This document shows, one piece after another, positions 13,011 through 20,746 of a stretch of 37,062 nucleotides of DNA. The stretch comes from a virus. The notes beneath the pieces were generated by a model. It saw nothing but the letters and a program-made list of their open reading frames with translations. It was not told where the DNA came from and did not search any database. The stretch lies in IMG/VR virus record IMGVR_UViG_3300032265_000829, positions 1 to 37,062 of that record. One strand, 5' to 3'. The translations under genes were made by a program, and so were the position numbers. The first letter of the stretch is position 1; every line of letters starts with the position of its first letter.

Positions 13011-15295
13011 TGGTTGAACCTAGTGATAATCTACAAGCAGTGTTTGAAAAAGCAATTGATACTGCCAAAAAACTACATCACGAATATCTAACCATAGAGC
13101 ATTTGCTATTTGCTATGCTTTTGGAAGAAAGTTTTAGCAATAGTATTAATGGATTCGGAAAAGATGCCGATGCCCTTAAACAAGAATTAGCAGACTATCT
13201 CCAGCACAAGTGTGACGAAATTAAAGTAGAAGATGTTGTTGTAAAACCTAAAAAGACACAAAGTGTTGAGCGTGTGCTTAATCGTGCATTTACACAAGTG
13301 TTATTCAATGGACGTCAACGGATTGAACCTACTGATGTGTTCCTTGCTATGATGGGTGAAAAACGTAGTTGGGTGCATTATTTTGTCCAGAAAATGGAAA
13401 TCGATAAAGACAAATTTAACGACTACTTAAATAATGTTTCTGAAGTTGGTGAGGAAGAAGAAGGACCAAGTCATAATCAAGCTGACAAAGCCCTGGCGGC
13501 ATTTACTACAAACTTGAATGATCAAGTTATTAAAAATAAAATTGATCCAGTTATTGGTCGTATTGACGAATTAGAAAATATTGCATTAAGTCTGGGTCGA
13601 CGTAGTAAAAATAACGTGATCTTGGTTGGCGATCCAGGTGTTGGTAAAACTGCTATTGCAGAAGGTCTTGCTTACAACATTGTTAAAGGTGCAGTTCCAG
13701 ACTTCTTAAAAGAATATAAAGTTTATAGTTTAGATATCTCAGCAATGCTGGCTGGTTCTAAATACCGCGGTGACTTCGAAGAACGATTCAAAATGGTTCT
13801 AAAAGGTCTTGCAAAGAAAGGTAAGACTGTGCTGTTCATCGACGAGGCACATATGATCTCTGGCGCAGGATCTGCTAGCAACTCTGCTAACGATCTCGCT
13901 AACATGATGAAACCGGCTCTAAGCAAAGGCAACATTAAAGTTGTGGCCAGTACTACCTGGGAAGAATATCGCAAGCACTTTGAAAAGGATCGTGCGCTCA
14001 TGCGCCGTTTCCAACGCATTACTATTGACGAACCAACTATTGAAGTTACTAAGCAAATCCTCAAGGGTATTAAAAAATACTACGAAGGATTTCACAATGT
14101 TAAAATCCGTGACGATGCTATTGACTCGGCTATTAAGTTATCAGTTAAGTATCAAACAGATAAGAAGTTGCCCGATAAGGCAATTGACCTTATTGACTTG
14201 GCATGTTCGCGTTTTAATTTAAAACTATCAGACGAACGTATCATCGGCGAACGCGAGATCCAGTTTGAACTTGCTAAGATGGTCCAAATGCCTGAAGAAA
14301 AGATCATGGAAACTGAATCTAGCAATCTTGCTTCTCTACAAGATAACTTGCAAAAAGAAGTGTATGGTCAAGACCTTGCATTAACTGAAGTTGTTGATAA
14401 GATTATGGTTGCACAGGCCGGGCTGAAATCCGAGAACAAGCCCATTGGATCATTTGTATTCATGGGGCCAACTGGTTGCGGTAAGACCGAAACAGCCAAG
14501 GCGCTGAGTAAGCACTTGGGTGTCAAGCTACTACGCTTCGACATGTCAGAATACCAAGAGAAGCATAGCATCTCTAAGTTAATCGGTAGTCCTCCAGGCT
14601 ATGTTGGATTTGAAGAGAACGCAGGTTTGTTGATTACACAAGTTCAAGAAAACCCAAATGCCGTTCTATTATTTGACGAAGTGGAAAAATCACACCCCGA
14701 TGTAACAACTGTGTTGTTACAAATGATGGATAACGGATTTGTCACCGGATCAAACGGAAAACAAGCAGATTGTCGCAATTTAATTCTCATTCTTACTACT
14801 AACGCTGGCGCCCAAGATGCTGAGAAGAATGTTATTGGCTTTGGTACACAAGAAAAAGACTATAGTGACAAAGATTTGAAAAAGTTCTTTACGCCGGAGT
14901 TCCGTAATCGTTTAGACGGCATTATGACATTTAACAAATTAGGCAAAGAGTCTATGGTTAAAGTTGTTAACAAGTTTATTGATGAACTTAAAGCACAGGT
15001 TAAAGATAAAGGTGTTAAGATTAAAATTAACAAAGAAGCTATTGAATGGCTAATTGCTAAGGGATTTGATCCTAAGATGGGTGCTCGGCCACTACAACGT
15101 GTTATTGACAAAGAAATCAAACGCAATCTTGCTAAGATGATGTTGTTTGGAGCATTAAAGAACGGTGGCGGTGCAAGCATTACAGTCGACGGAGATCAAC
15201 TAATGATTGTTGCTACGCCTAAAGAAGTTAAAGTTCCATTGCTAACAGTTGACACAACAGAAAATATTGTGGATAGTCCAATTGATTCAATTTAA
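13010..15295 (+). CDS. clpA: ClpA-type AAA+ unfoldase
   Basis: A 761-residue double-ring AAA+ unfoldase, almost the length of bacterial ClpA (758). It has an N-domain (1-145), D1 with Walker A 207-214, Walker B Phe-Ile-Asp-Glu-Ala (276-280) and pore loop Lys-Tyr-Arg-Gly (251-254), and D2 with Walker A 486-493, Walker B Leu-Phe-Asp-Glu (554-557) and pore loop Gly-Tyr-Val-Gly (530-533). There is no coiled-coil M domain, so it is not ClpB. D2 carries Ile-Gly-Phe at 609-611, in the position of the loop that docks ClpA/ClpX on ClpP. No ClpP is seen nearby, so host ClpP is the probable partner. It may redirect proteolysis to host or phage substrates. Confidence 0.93.
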   Translation: MVEPSDNLQAVFEKAIDTAKKLHHEYLTIEHLLFAMLLEESFSNSINGFGKDADALKQELADYLQHKCDEIKVEDVVVKPKKTQSVERVLNRAFTQVLFNGRQRIEPTDVFLAMMGEKRSWVHYFVQKMEIDKDKFNDYLNNVSEVGEEEEGPSHNQADKALAAFTTNLNDQVIKNKIDPVIGRIDELENIALSLGRRSKNNVILVGDPGVGKTAIAEGLAYNIVKGAVPDFLKEYKVYSLDISAMLAGSKYRGDFEERFKMVLKGLAKKGKTVLFIDEAHMISGAGSASNSANDLANMMKPALSKGNIKVVASTTWEEYRKHFEKDRALMRRFQRITIDEPTIEVTKQILKGIKKYYEGFHNVKIRDDAIDSAIKLSVKYQTDKKLPDKAIDLIDLACSRFNLKLSDERIIGEREIQFELAKMVQMPEEKIMETESSNLASLQDNLQKEVYGQDLALTEVVDKIMVAQAGLKSENKPIGSFVFMGPTGCGKTETAKALSKHLGVKLLRFDMSEYQEKHSISKLIGSPPGYVGFEENAGLLITQVQENPNAVLLFDEVEKSHPDVTTVLLQMMDNGFVTGSNGKQADCRNLILILTTNAGAQDAEKNVIGFGTQEKDYSDKDLKKFFTPEFRNRLDGIMTFNKLGKESMVKVVNKFIDELKAQVKDKGVKIKINKEAIEWLIAKGFDPKMGARPLQRVIDKEIKRNLAKMMLFGALKNGGGASITVDGDQLMIVATPKEVKVPLLTVDTTENIVDSPIDSI

Positions 15296-15911
15296 AACTA
15301 CTACACAGTTGTTTAGGGGAAAATACCAATACAAAATAGTATTGGTATGCCCTGGCGCTCATCTGTTTCGTACCGGATTAGACGACGCCCTAGAACAATT
15401 GAAACAAGTTAATCTGGGAAAAACAGATACTAAATGGCGAACTACCTATATTAAAACTCAAGAAGATTTAGATTATGCTTTCAAACTGCATCATCAGTTA
15501 GCTAGCATGACTGACTTTGATGTTAGAGTAGAAAGTCCGTGGATTAGTATCTATGCAAATGATAAGAAAAAAATAGATAAAATAGCAAATACAGATACTA
15601 ACAGGGTAAAATATATATGTATACCGCCAGCTAATATTACATTAGATAGCAATACAGTAATAATGCCCAAGATAAATTTTGAATATCGTGTTACTTTAGG
15701 AAAAACAACACAAGAACATCACGCATTTATCGACTGGGCTGAAGCAAATAAGAAGTTAAAATTAACAAAGAGTTGCAAAAAAGAACTTGGCAAACCGCGT
15801 AGTTGGGGCGGTACTCATTTTTATATCACCGGCGATAACAACTTATTGATGACTAAGATGCACTTGGGCGGCAGTATATCTAAGGTAGAACGCATAATTA
15901 AGCAAGGCTAG
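15282..15911 (+). CDS. Conserved hypothetical protein downstream of clpA
   Basis: About 209 residues, probably starting at TTG 15282, where the sequence becomes Ile-Gln-Phe-Lys-Thr-Thr-Thr; another TTG in frame lies at 15249, and no ATG is available. The start overlaps clpA by 14 bases. The protein is basic, with alternating strands and helices, a Cys-Pro-Gly-Ala segment, a Cys-Ile-Pro-Pro segment and a C-terminal Trp-Gly-Gly-Thr-His-Phe-Tyr. It looks like a conserved T4-like-phage protein of unknown role. It was not recognised as a ClpA adaptor, though that position would suit one. RNA-processing or replication roles cannot be excluded. Confidence 0.6.
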   Translation: MIQFKTTTQLFRGKYQYKIVLVCPGAHLFRTGLDDALEQLKQVNLGKTDTKWRTTYIKTQEDLDYAFKLHHQLASMTDFDVRVESPWISIYANDKKKIDKIANTDTNRVKYICIPPANITLDSNTVIMPKINFEYRVTLGKTTQEHHAFIDWAEANKKLKLTKSCKKELGKPRSWGGTHFYITGDNNLLMTKMHLGGSISKVERIIKQG

Positions 15912-15925
15912 TTGATTGTAAAAGC

Positions 15926-15979
15926 GATAAATACTCTAACCGCAGAGTTCTCTGCTGATTTACTAAAACGGGCTTAAAA
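15926..15979 (+). promoter_or_regulatory. Late promoter motif and leader hairpin before 15980
   Basis: ATAAATAC at 15927-15934 matches the T4 late consensus, with CTCTAA following. Downstream, GCAGAG (15942-15947) pairs with CTCTGC (15950-15955) around TT, a short hairpin in the expected leader. It opens the late cassette of likely capsid-internal proteins. Confidence 0.6.
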
Positions 15980-16351
15980 ATGCGTATACAGGAATTATTA
16001 GAAGGTAAAAAGTTTGATGATTTGGATTTTGTCACCAAAGAAAACGGCAAGCGTTCAATTAACTTTGATTTAGTTGAAGATCTAATCCATTTCATGAACC
16101 AAGATGACGATGTATATCGCCGTCACACTTATCCGGCTATCGCAAACTGCTTGGATAAAATGTCTGGGAAAAGCAAACCCAACACAACAGTATTTGAGCC
16201 AGCTGTCAAAGAAAGCTACAAACTATATACCCGTAAATATCCAATCCGTGAATTACCGGATGAGATCGATAGCAAGATGTGTGAACAAGTATGCAGTAAG
16301 ATACACGAAGAAGTTCTAAAACATATCAGTGACGGAAAGTATAAGGAATAA
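15980..16351 (+). CDS. Small late protein with capsid-targeting-like leader
   Basis: A 123-residue protein whose start, Met-Arg-Ile-Gln-Glu-Leu-Leu-Glu-Gly-Lys, resembles the short leaders that T4 gp21 removes after Leu-x-Glu (here Leu-Leu-Glu, then Gly). The remainder is charged, probably helical, with two Cys near residue 95 and a Tyr-Arg-Arg-His-Thr-Tyr-Pro block. It was not recognised as a family. It is the first gene of the cassette, after a T4-like late promoter motif. RBS is weak (ACGGGC). It may be a small protein packaged in the head; this is inferred from leader and context only. Confidence 0.55.
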   Translation: MRIQELLEGKKFDDLDFVTKENGKRSINFDLVEDLIHFMNQDDDVYRRHTYPAIANCLDKMSGKSKPNTTVFEPAVKESYKLYTRKYPIRELPDEIDSKMCEQVCSKIHEEVLKHISDGKYKE

Positions 16352-16353
16352 TA

Positions 16354-18207
16354 ATGCTACTACGCGAATTATTCTACAATGTCAAACCTCCACTAATGGA
16401 AGGCGGCAATATATGGCCAGAATCAGAACACTTTGATCAGGCTATTGCAAGTCATCTAGCACACGAAACTAACAAATATCTAAAAGGTGTACAAACTGGT
16501 GTACATTTAATCGGCAGTGCCGCAACTCCTACTCCTGGTAAAATGAGTGGAGACTTGGATGTAATGGTCGACCTTAACCAACTAATGCAACAGTTTGGCA
16601 CTAAAGACGGTAAAACTACAAGAGCTGAATTAGAAAAATACTTGCAATCCAAAGGATTACAAACTAAAAAAACTGGAGTGACTGTACATATATTATTACC
16701 GTACAAGGGCAAGTTTTATCAAGTAGATATTAAAGCAGTAGGTAATGCAGAGAAGGTACATAAATTCCATCATCATAGTATACCTGCTGGCAGTCCTTAT
16801 AAAGGTGTCCACAAACAAATGATGATGAACGCACTAGCAAGTAGTCAGGGTATGCTTTGGAGTCCAGACGAAGGTCTTTATGCAAGAGACGAACTAGGCA
16901 AGAAATCAAATTTTATTAGCGATGACTTAGATGTTATTGCACATCACTTACTTGGTAAACATGCTAAAGGTTCTGACTTAGGTAGCGTAGAAAGTATCCT
17001 AGCCGCTATACCAGACGAAGCTCGCCGTAATGATATATTCCAAAAAGCAAGTACTGGTGCAAGTTGGTTAGCAGTTAGTCCACAACAAGTCAATGAAGCG
17101 GCAGCTCCAGCAGTTGGTCGCAAGTACCAGCACATCGAAGATTTAGTTTTTACAAATGGGAGTAACGGCGGCTTACATGCTGTCGAGCGTTTACGTCACA
17201 TGGGTTCTGAAGGCGGCGGCATTGAACTAAAGTGGGACGGTAGCCCAGTTGTATATTGGGGTCGTGATGAGCAAGGTGTATTTCACTTAATTCCTAAAAA
17301 TGCTTGGGAATATTTAAAGCGTGGAGCACAGCAAACAAAAAGCGGTGTTCCTACTATGATGAATAGCGCCGACGATATTGAAAATTTTATTCTTAATACA
17401 GGTAACCCAGTTGCTGGAGATAAGAAAAGAATGGCATTTGCAAAAAGCATGGGTAGCTTATGGCCTTACTTTGAAAAGATTAGTCCTGAGAGCGGATTTA
17501 TTGAAGGCGGTATATTGTTTAGCCCATTGCAACCACCTAAACTTAATAAACAAACCGGAGATTACGATTTTACTCCTAACATTACCAGTTTCCACATTCC
17601 AGCAAAAAGCGAACTAGGACAACGTATTAAAGGCGCTAAAGTAATGGTAGCCGCTACAGGTTGGTATGACCGCATCGGTGGTGAAGAGCAACGTTATCCA
17701 GATGCAGAACAATTAAGCACTCCTGATGTTATTGTACAAGGTACAACTTATGTACAAGAAGCGCCAGGCATTGACGAGCGTGGATTAGACCATGTACAAG
17801 GTTATATAGAACAAAATGCCGCTAATATCGATAGTTTTATCGCAGGACAACCCGGTTTGAGCAAACCCGGAGATGTGTTGTATAAATTCTTCAATCAAAA
17901 TTTACGAGTAGCAGGTGTTAAATCTAATTTTGCTGAATGGGTTAAGAATAATGTTAGTGCAGGTCAAGCACAAAAAGTATTAAGTCATCCGGGGTTAAAT
18001 AGTATATTGACCGCTGTAGAGTTAATAACTAATGAAAAGATGAAACTAATACAACAACTTAGCCGTGGAACACATGGCGGCATTAGACAAACAAAACCAG
18101 AAGGATATGTTCAGGCACATCCTGGTACACCATTTAAAAATGATTTGCCAGGACAATTTGTTAAAACAATCGATCAGGCAAACTGGGCACCAAGGAAAGA
18201 AGCATGA
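16354..18207 (+). CDS. Fused Pol-beta-type nucleotidyltransferase and ligase-like protein
   Basis: A 617-residue two-domain protein. Residues 1-17 look like a capsid-targeting leader (Leu-Met-Glu, then Gly). Domain 1 (about 25-215) has a Pol-beta superfamily pattern: Gly-Ser at 54-55, Asp-x-Asp at 67-69 and a third Asp at 125 in Gln-Val-Asp-Ile-Lys. Domain 2 (about 255-610) has the covalent nucleotidyltransferase (DNA/RNA ligase) motif Lys-Trp-Asp-Gly at 293-296, then Phe-Ile-Glu-Gly-Gly-Ile-Leu-Phe (382-389, motif III-like), Glu-Gly-Tyr-Val (583-586, motif IV-like) and Phe-Val-Lys (602-604, motif V-like). A polymerase/tailing domain plus ligase in one chain recalls end-joining or RNA-repair enzymes. 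Activity is inferred from motifs only. RBS AAGGAA precedes ATG; the stop overlaps the next start (ATGA). Confidence 0.65.
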   Translation: MLLRELFYNVKPPLMEGGNIWPESEHFDQAIASHLAHETNKYLKGVQTGVHLIGSAATPTPGKMSGDLDVMVDLNQLMQQFGTKDGKTTRAELEKYLQSKGLQTKKTGVTVHILLPYKGKFYQVDIKAVGNAEKVHKFHHHSIPAGSPYKGVHKQMMMNALASSQGMLWSPDEGLYARDELGKKSNFISDDLDVIAHHLLGKHAKGSDLGSVESILAAIPDEARRNDIFQKASTGASWLAVSPQQVNEAAAPAVGRKYQHIEDLVFTNGSNGGLHAVERLRHMGSEGGGIELKWDGSPVVYWGRDEQGVFHLIPKNAWEYLKRGAQQTKSGVPTMMNSADDIENFILNTGNPVAGDKKRMAFAKSMGSLWPYFEKISPESGFIEGGILFSPLQPPKLNKQTGDYDFTPNITSFHIPAKSELGQRIKGAKVMVAATGWYDRIGGEEQRYPDAEQLSTPDVIVQGTTYVQEAPGIDERGLDHVQGYIEQNAANIDSFIAGQPGLSKPGDVLYKFFNQNLRVAGVKSNFAEWVKNNVSAGQAQKVLSHPGLNSILTAVELITNEKMKLIQQLSRGTHGGIRQTKPEGYVQAHPGTPFKNDLPGQFVKTIDQANWAPRKEA

Positions 18208-19511
18208 GATTACTGCAACTTATTGAAAATTTAAATCGCACAGGGCAGGGCAAGGCTGCGGTAGTAGGTTGGGGACGTGGTATGGGTCACAAAGGTCACA
18301 TGTATTTGGCTAGCAGTGTTATTACACAAGCAAACGAATCCGATGCAGATCCGTATTTTGTTGTTAGTCGTACAGTAGGTAAAGACGATCCAATTACACC
18401 AGAAGAAAAAATGCAGATTTATAAAAAAGTATTTCCAAAGCATGGACATATTTTTCATACTGCTACTGACGAAATGCCCGATTTAACTCGTGTATTGTCA
18501 CAACTAGATCATCACGGATATACAGATGTAACTGTTGTTGTTGGTGCAGACCAAGTTAAAGCATTAAGCTATGTTAAACATTATAATGGAACTCCTGATA
18601 AAGCAGGGAAAATCCCGTATTCATTTAACACTTTAAATGTTATTAGCCGTCAAGAAACTAACGATCCAAGTCGTGAAGAAGAAGGGCCACGTGCTACACC
18701 AATGCGATCTGTACTCACAGATCCCAATGCGAGCGATGAACAAAAGTTTCAAACTTGGCGTGATGCAATGAGCCCAGAAATTAGCGATGATGAAGTTCGA
18801 GACTTGATGCACAAAGCACAAGCACGTATGCAAGACTTTACTAAGCCTAAAGTTCGAGCAAAGAAAGAAAAGGCGGTGGTAGAGATGGACAAATCGCAAA
18901 CTCCACCAGGACGCGACGGGCACGTAAGTCATAGCACATATGGTTCTAGAGACAAGAAAGATCCAGATGCTGGCAAGAAAGAGTATACTGCTAAAGCAAT
19001 TACAGCCAAACAAACAACTGATTCTGCTACAGGTATCCTTAGCAAAGCATTTACTGACTCACAAAGAGTAGATCCGCGCACTGGCAAGAAGATGGTTCAG
19101 AAAGGAGTGGCGGAAGGTTTAAAAGAGGCAAACGCTGTTGCAAGATCCTTACGAGAAGGTCACGGCGGTATGCAGAAAATACATCCGCATCAAAAAGCCG
19201 CAATTAGAAATGCCACTACCTATCCACAACAAAACATGAGTACGGGTAGTTCATATTTAAATTATAGAATGGGAATCGCTCTGGCAGGTGCTCCTGATTA
19301 TCCTACAAAGATAGAAGCAGATAACTGGATTGGCGGAGATCCTTTATTTGCGCCATACACCGAAGAAGAAAATGACATGCTTGATGCCGCCGCTAAACAA
19401 GTCGGTGGTGGTAAACGTCAAACTTGGAGTAACGACCGCAGTTTAGAAACAGCTGATACTAATAAGACTAGTGCAGTAGCAAAGATTAAAAAGAACAAAT
19501 ACGGAATTTAA
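18204..19511 (+). CDS. HxGH-type nucleotidyltransferase with extended C-terminus
   Basis: A 435-residue protein. The N-terminal 165 residues fit the class I adenylyl/cytidylyltransferase fold: a Gly-Trp-Gly-Arg-Gly start, then the nucleotide-binding His-Lys-Gly-His (29-32), and later an Ala-Thr-Pro-Met-Arg-Ser stretch in place of the usual Ser-x-x-x-Arg motif. Phage versions are often called cytidylyltransferases. Residues 170-320 are Lys-rich and low in complexity. The last 115 (Gly-His-Gly-Gly-Met, many Asn/Tyr) form a separate domain I do not recognise. The leader Met-Arg-Leu-Leu-Gln-Leu-Ile-Glu resembles a capsid-targeting peptide. It is coupled to the ligase-like gene by ATGA, so the two may act together. 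The substrate is unknown. Confidence 0.7.
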   Translation: MRLLQLIENLNRTGQGKAAVVGWGRGMGHKGHMYLASSVITQANESDADPYFVVSRTVGKDDPITPEEKMQIYKKVFPKHGHIFHTATDEMPDLTRVLSQLDHHGYTDVTVVVGADQVKALSYVKHYNGTPDKAGKIPYSFNTLNVISRQETNDPSREEEGPRATPMRSVLTDPNASDEQKFQTWRDAMSPEISDDEVRDLMHKAQARMQDFTKPKVRAKKEKAVVEMDKSQTPPGRDGHVSHSTYGSRDKKDPDAGKKEYTAKAITAKQTTDSATGILSKAFTDSQRVDPRTGKKMVQKGVAEGLKEANAVARSLREGHGGMQKIHPHQKAAIRNATTYPQQNMSTGSSYLNYRMGIALAGAPDYPTKIEADNWIGGDPLFAPYTEEENDMLDAAAKQVGGGKRQTWSNDRSLETADTNKTSAVAKIKKNKYGI

Positions 19512-19512
19512 T

Positions 19513-19950
19513 ATGGACGAGAAATATCATTTAGCATTACAAACTGCATTTGCCAGCGAATATGCATTTGCACTTAAGGCACAAAACTTCCACTGGAATG
19601 TAGAAGGGCCATTATTTTATCAAAATCATTTGTTATTTGAAACAATATACGACGAAGTATACGGAGTAGTTGATAAGTTTGCAGAAGAATTACGTGCTTT
19701 ACAAATATATACTCCAGCTAGTCTAGCAAAATTTAGTATGCTTACCCGTGTACAAGATGAAAACGAAGTTCCTGATTTTCAAGGAATGTTGCGTGAACTA
19801 TTAGCTGACAGCGAAAAAATGTCTCAAATGTTTAAAATTGTATTTGCCATGGCTGAAAATAATGGCGATCACGGGTTGAGTAACTTTTTTGCAGATCGAC
19901 AAGATGCACATAAGAAACATAGTTGGTTTTTAAGATCAAGTTTAAAATGA
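19513..19950 (+). CDS. dps: Dps-family ferritin-like DNA-protection protein
   Basis: A 145-residue four-helix Dps protein. The ferroxidase pattern is complete: H27 in Asn-Phe-His-Trp-Asn-Val-Glu-Gly, then H39, E43, D54 and E58. These match the spacing of H31, H43, D47, D58 and E62 in Listeria-type Dps. Dps 12-mers bind DNA, oxidise Fe(II) with peroxide and store iron. The protein has no Lys-rich N-terminal tail, so DNA binding is not certain. It lies among probable packaged or late virion proteins, coupled to the next gene by ATGA. It could protect incoming or packaged DNA or detoxify iron and peroxide in the host; this is inference. Confidence 0.9.
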   Translation: MDEKYHLALQTAFASEYAFALKAQNFHWNVEGPLFYQNHLLFETIYDEVYGVVDKFAEELRALQIYTPASLAKFSMLTRVQDENEVPDFQGMLRELLADSEKMSQMFKIVFAMAENNGDHGLSNFFADRQDAHKKHSWFLRSSLK

Positions 19951-20234
19951 AACAATACAGGATTACATCACAGGAGTTAAATCAAGATAGTCCAGACGAC
20001 TGCTATCTTGCTCCAAACGATCCTATTCAAGAAATAAAAATTTTATCAGGCATGGGTGGCTTAGGTGGAGAGGCTAGATTACACGAATACCGTGCTAATC
20101 AAGGTAGCAATATTAGTGTTACTGGCAGTGAAAATGGCCGTATACAAAGAGAACAAAATATTAAACCAGGAACTCCAGAGTGGTTTAAACTGTGGTTTAG
20201 CTTACCATATATGACCGGGGAGAAAAAATTATGA
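19947..20234 (+). CDS. Small hypothetical protein after Dps
   Basis: About 95 residues from ATG 19947, which overlaps the Dps stop (ATGA); an in-frame TTG at 19923 is less likely. The protein has an Asp-Asp-Cys-Tyr segment, a Gly-rich Gly-Met-Gly-Gly-Leu-Gly-Gly turn and a C-terminal Trp-Phe-Lys-Leu-Trp-Phe block. No membrane segment or known motif is visible. Its stop overlaps the next start (ATGA at 20231). The tight coupling suggests a role with its neighbours in the late cassette, but no function can be given. Confidence 0.55.
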   Translation: MKQYRITSQELNQDSPDDCYLAPNDPIQEIKILSGMGGLGGEARLHEYRANQGSNISVTGSENGRIQREQNIKPGTPEWFKLWFSLPYMTGEKKL

Positions 20235-20719
20235 GAATCAGCGAATTAGAAGAAAACTTTCGTGGCCGTAGAAGTTATAACGATTACGATAATAACCGTA
20301 CAGGTTTTAGCAACCGTCGTAGGGAGATTGACGACGAAGCTAATTTAATGTACATATACAAAGACGGGCGTGTTAAACAGCGAATGATTTCAAATCACGA
20401 AGAGCGTAGTGCTCATCAAGAAGGATTTAGACAAACTCCCGAAGAAGCATTAAAAATGCACAGCATTATTCGTAGCAAATTTAAACCAGGCAAATGGGTT
20501 CAAAAACAAGGTACACAGTGGGTTGAAGTACATCCGTTCGGTAATTCAGAGGATGTAGCTGAATCAGCTACAGCAGGTGCAACTAGTGCCGCTAATGTTG
20601 CAGTAGGACCAGTATACAAAAATAAACCAGCTAAAGCCGCTAAAAACAAAGACGGTACAGTTAAAAACGCATTAGATATGAATGCGAATTTACTGACGGG
20701 CGGAAGCATCAAACGATAA
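20231..20719 (+). CDS. Late protein with capsid-targeting-like leader, Ala/Lys-rich tail
   Basis: A 162-residue protein. Its start, Met-Arg-Ile-Ser-Glu-Leu-Glu-Glu-Asn, resembles other leaders in this cassette with an (Ile/Leu)-x-Glu site. A very basic, Tyr/Arg/Asn-rich segment follows (10-35), then a folded middle with Trp-Val-x-x-x-Gly-Thr-Gln-Trp, and a low-complexity end with Ala-Thr-Ala-Gly-Ala-Thr-Ser-Ala-Ala-Asn. The high positive charge would suit DNA contact inside the head. No enzyme motif is visible. It was not recognised as a named family. Confidence 0.55.
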   Translation: MRISELEENFRGRRSYNDYDNNRTGFSNRRREIDDEANLMYIYKDGRVKQRMISNHEERSAHQEGFRQTPEEALKMHSIIRSKFKPGKWVQKQGTQWVEVHPFGNSEDVAESATAGATSAANVAVGPVYKNKPAKAAKNKDGTVKNALDMNANLLTGGSIKR

Positions 20720-20746
20720 ATATATAAAGATAACGGAGTTATAAAC
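20716..20746 (+). promoter_or_regulatory. Late promoter motif before 20747
   Basis: ATAAATAT at 20716-20723 overlaps the previous stop codon and lies about 24 bases before the ATG at 20747, a spacing like the other late-type motifs in this window. ACGGAG at 20733-20738 is the Shine-Dalgarno. Confidence 0.5.

Noticed and set aside
15249-15281. Earlier TTG start for the gene after clpA
   Set aside because: The extra residues are just another frame of the clpA end; TTG 15282 gives a cleaner start, though neither is certain.
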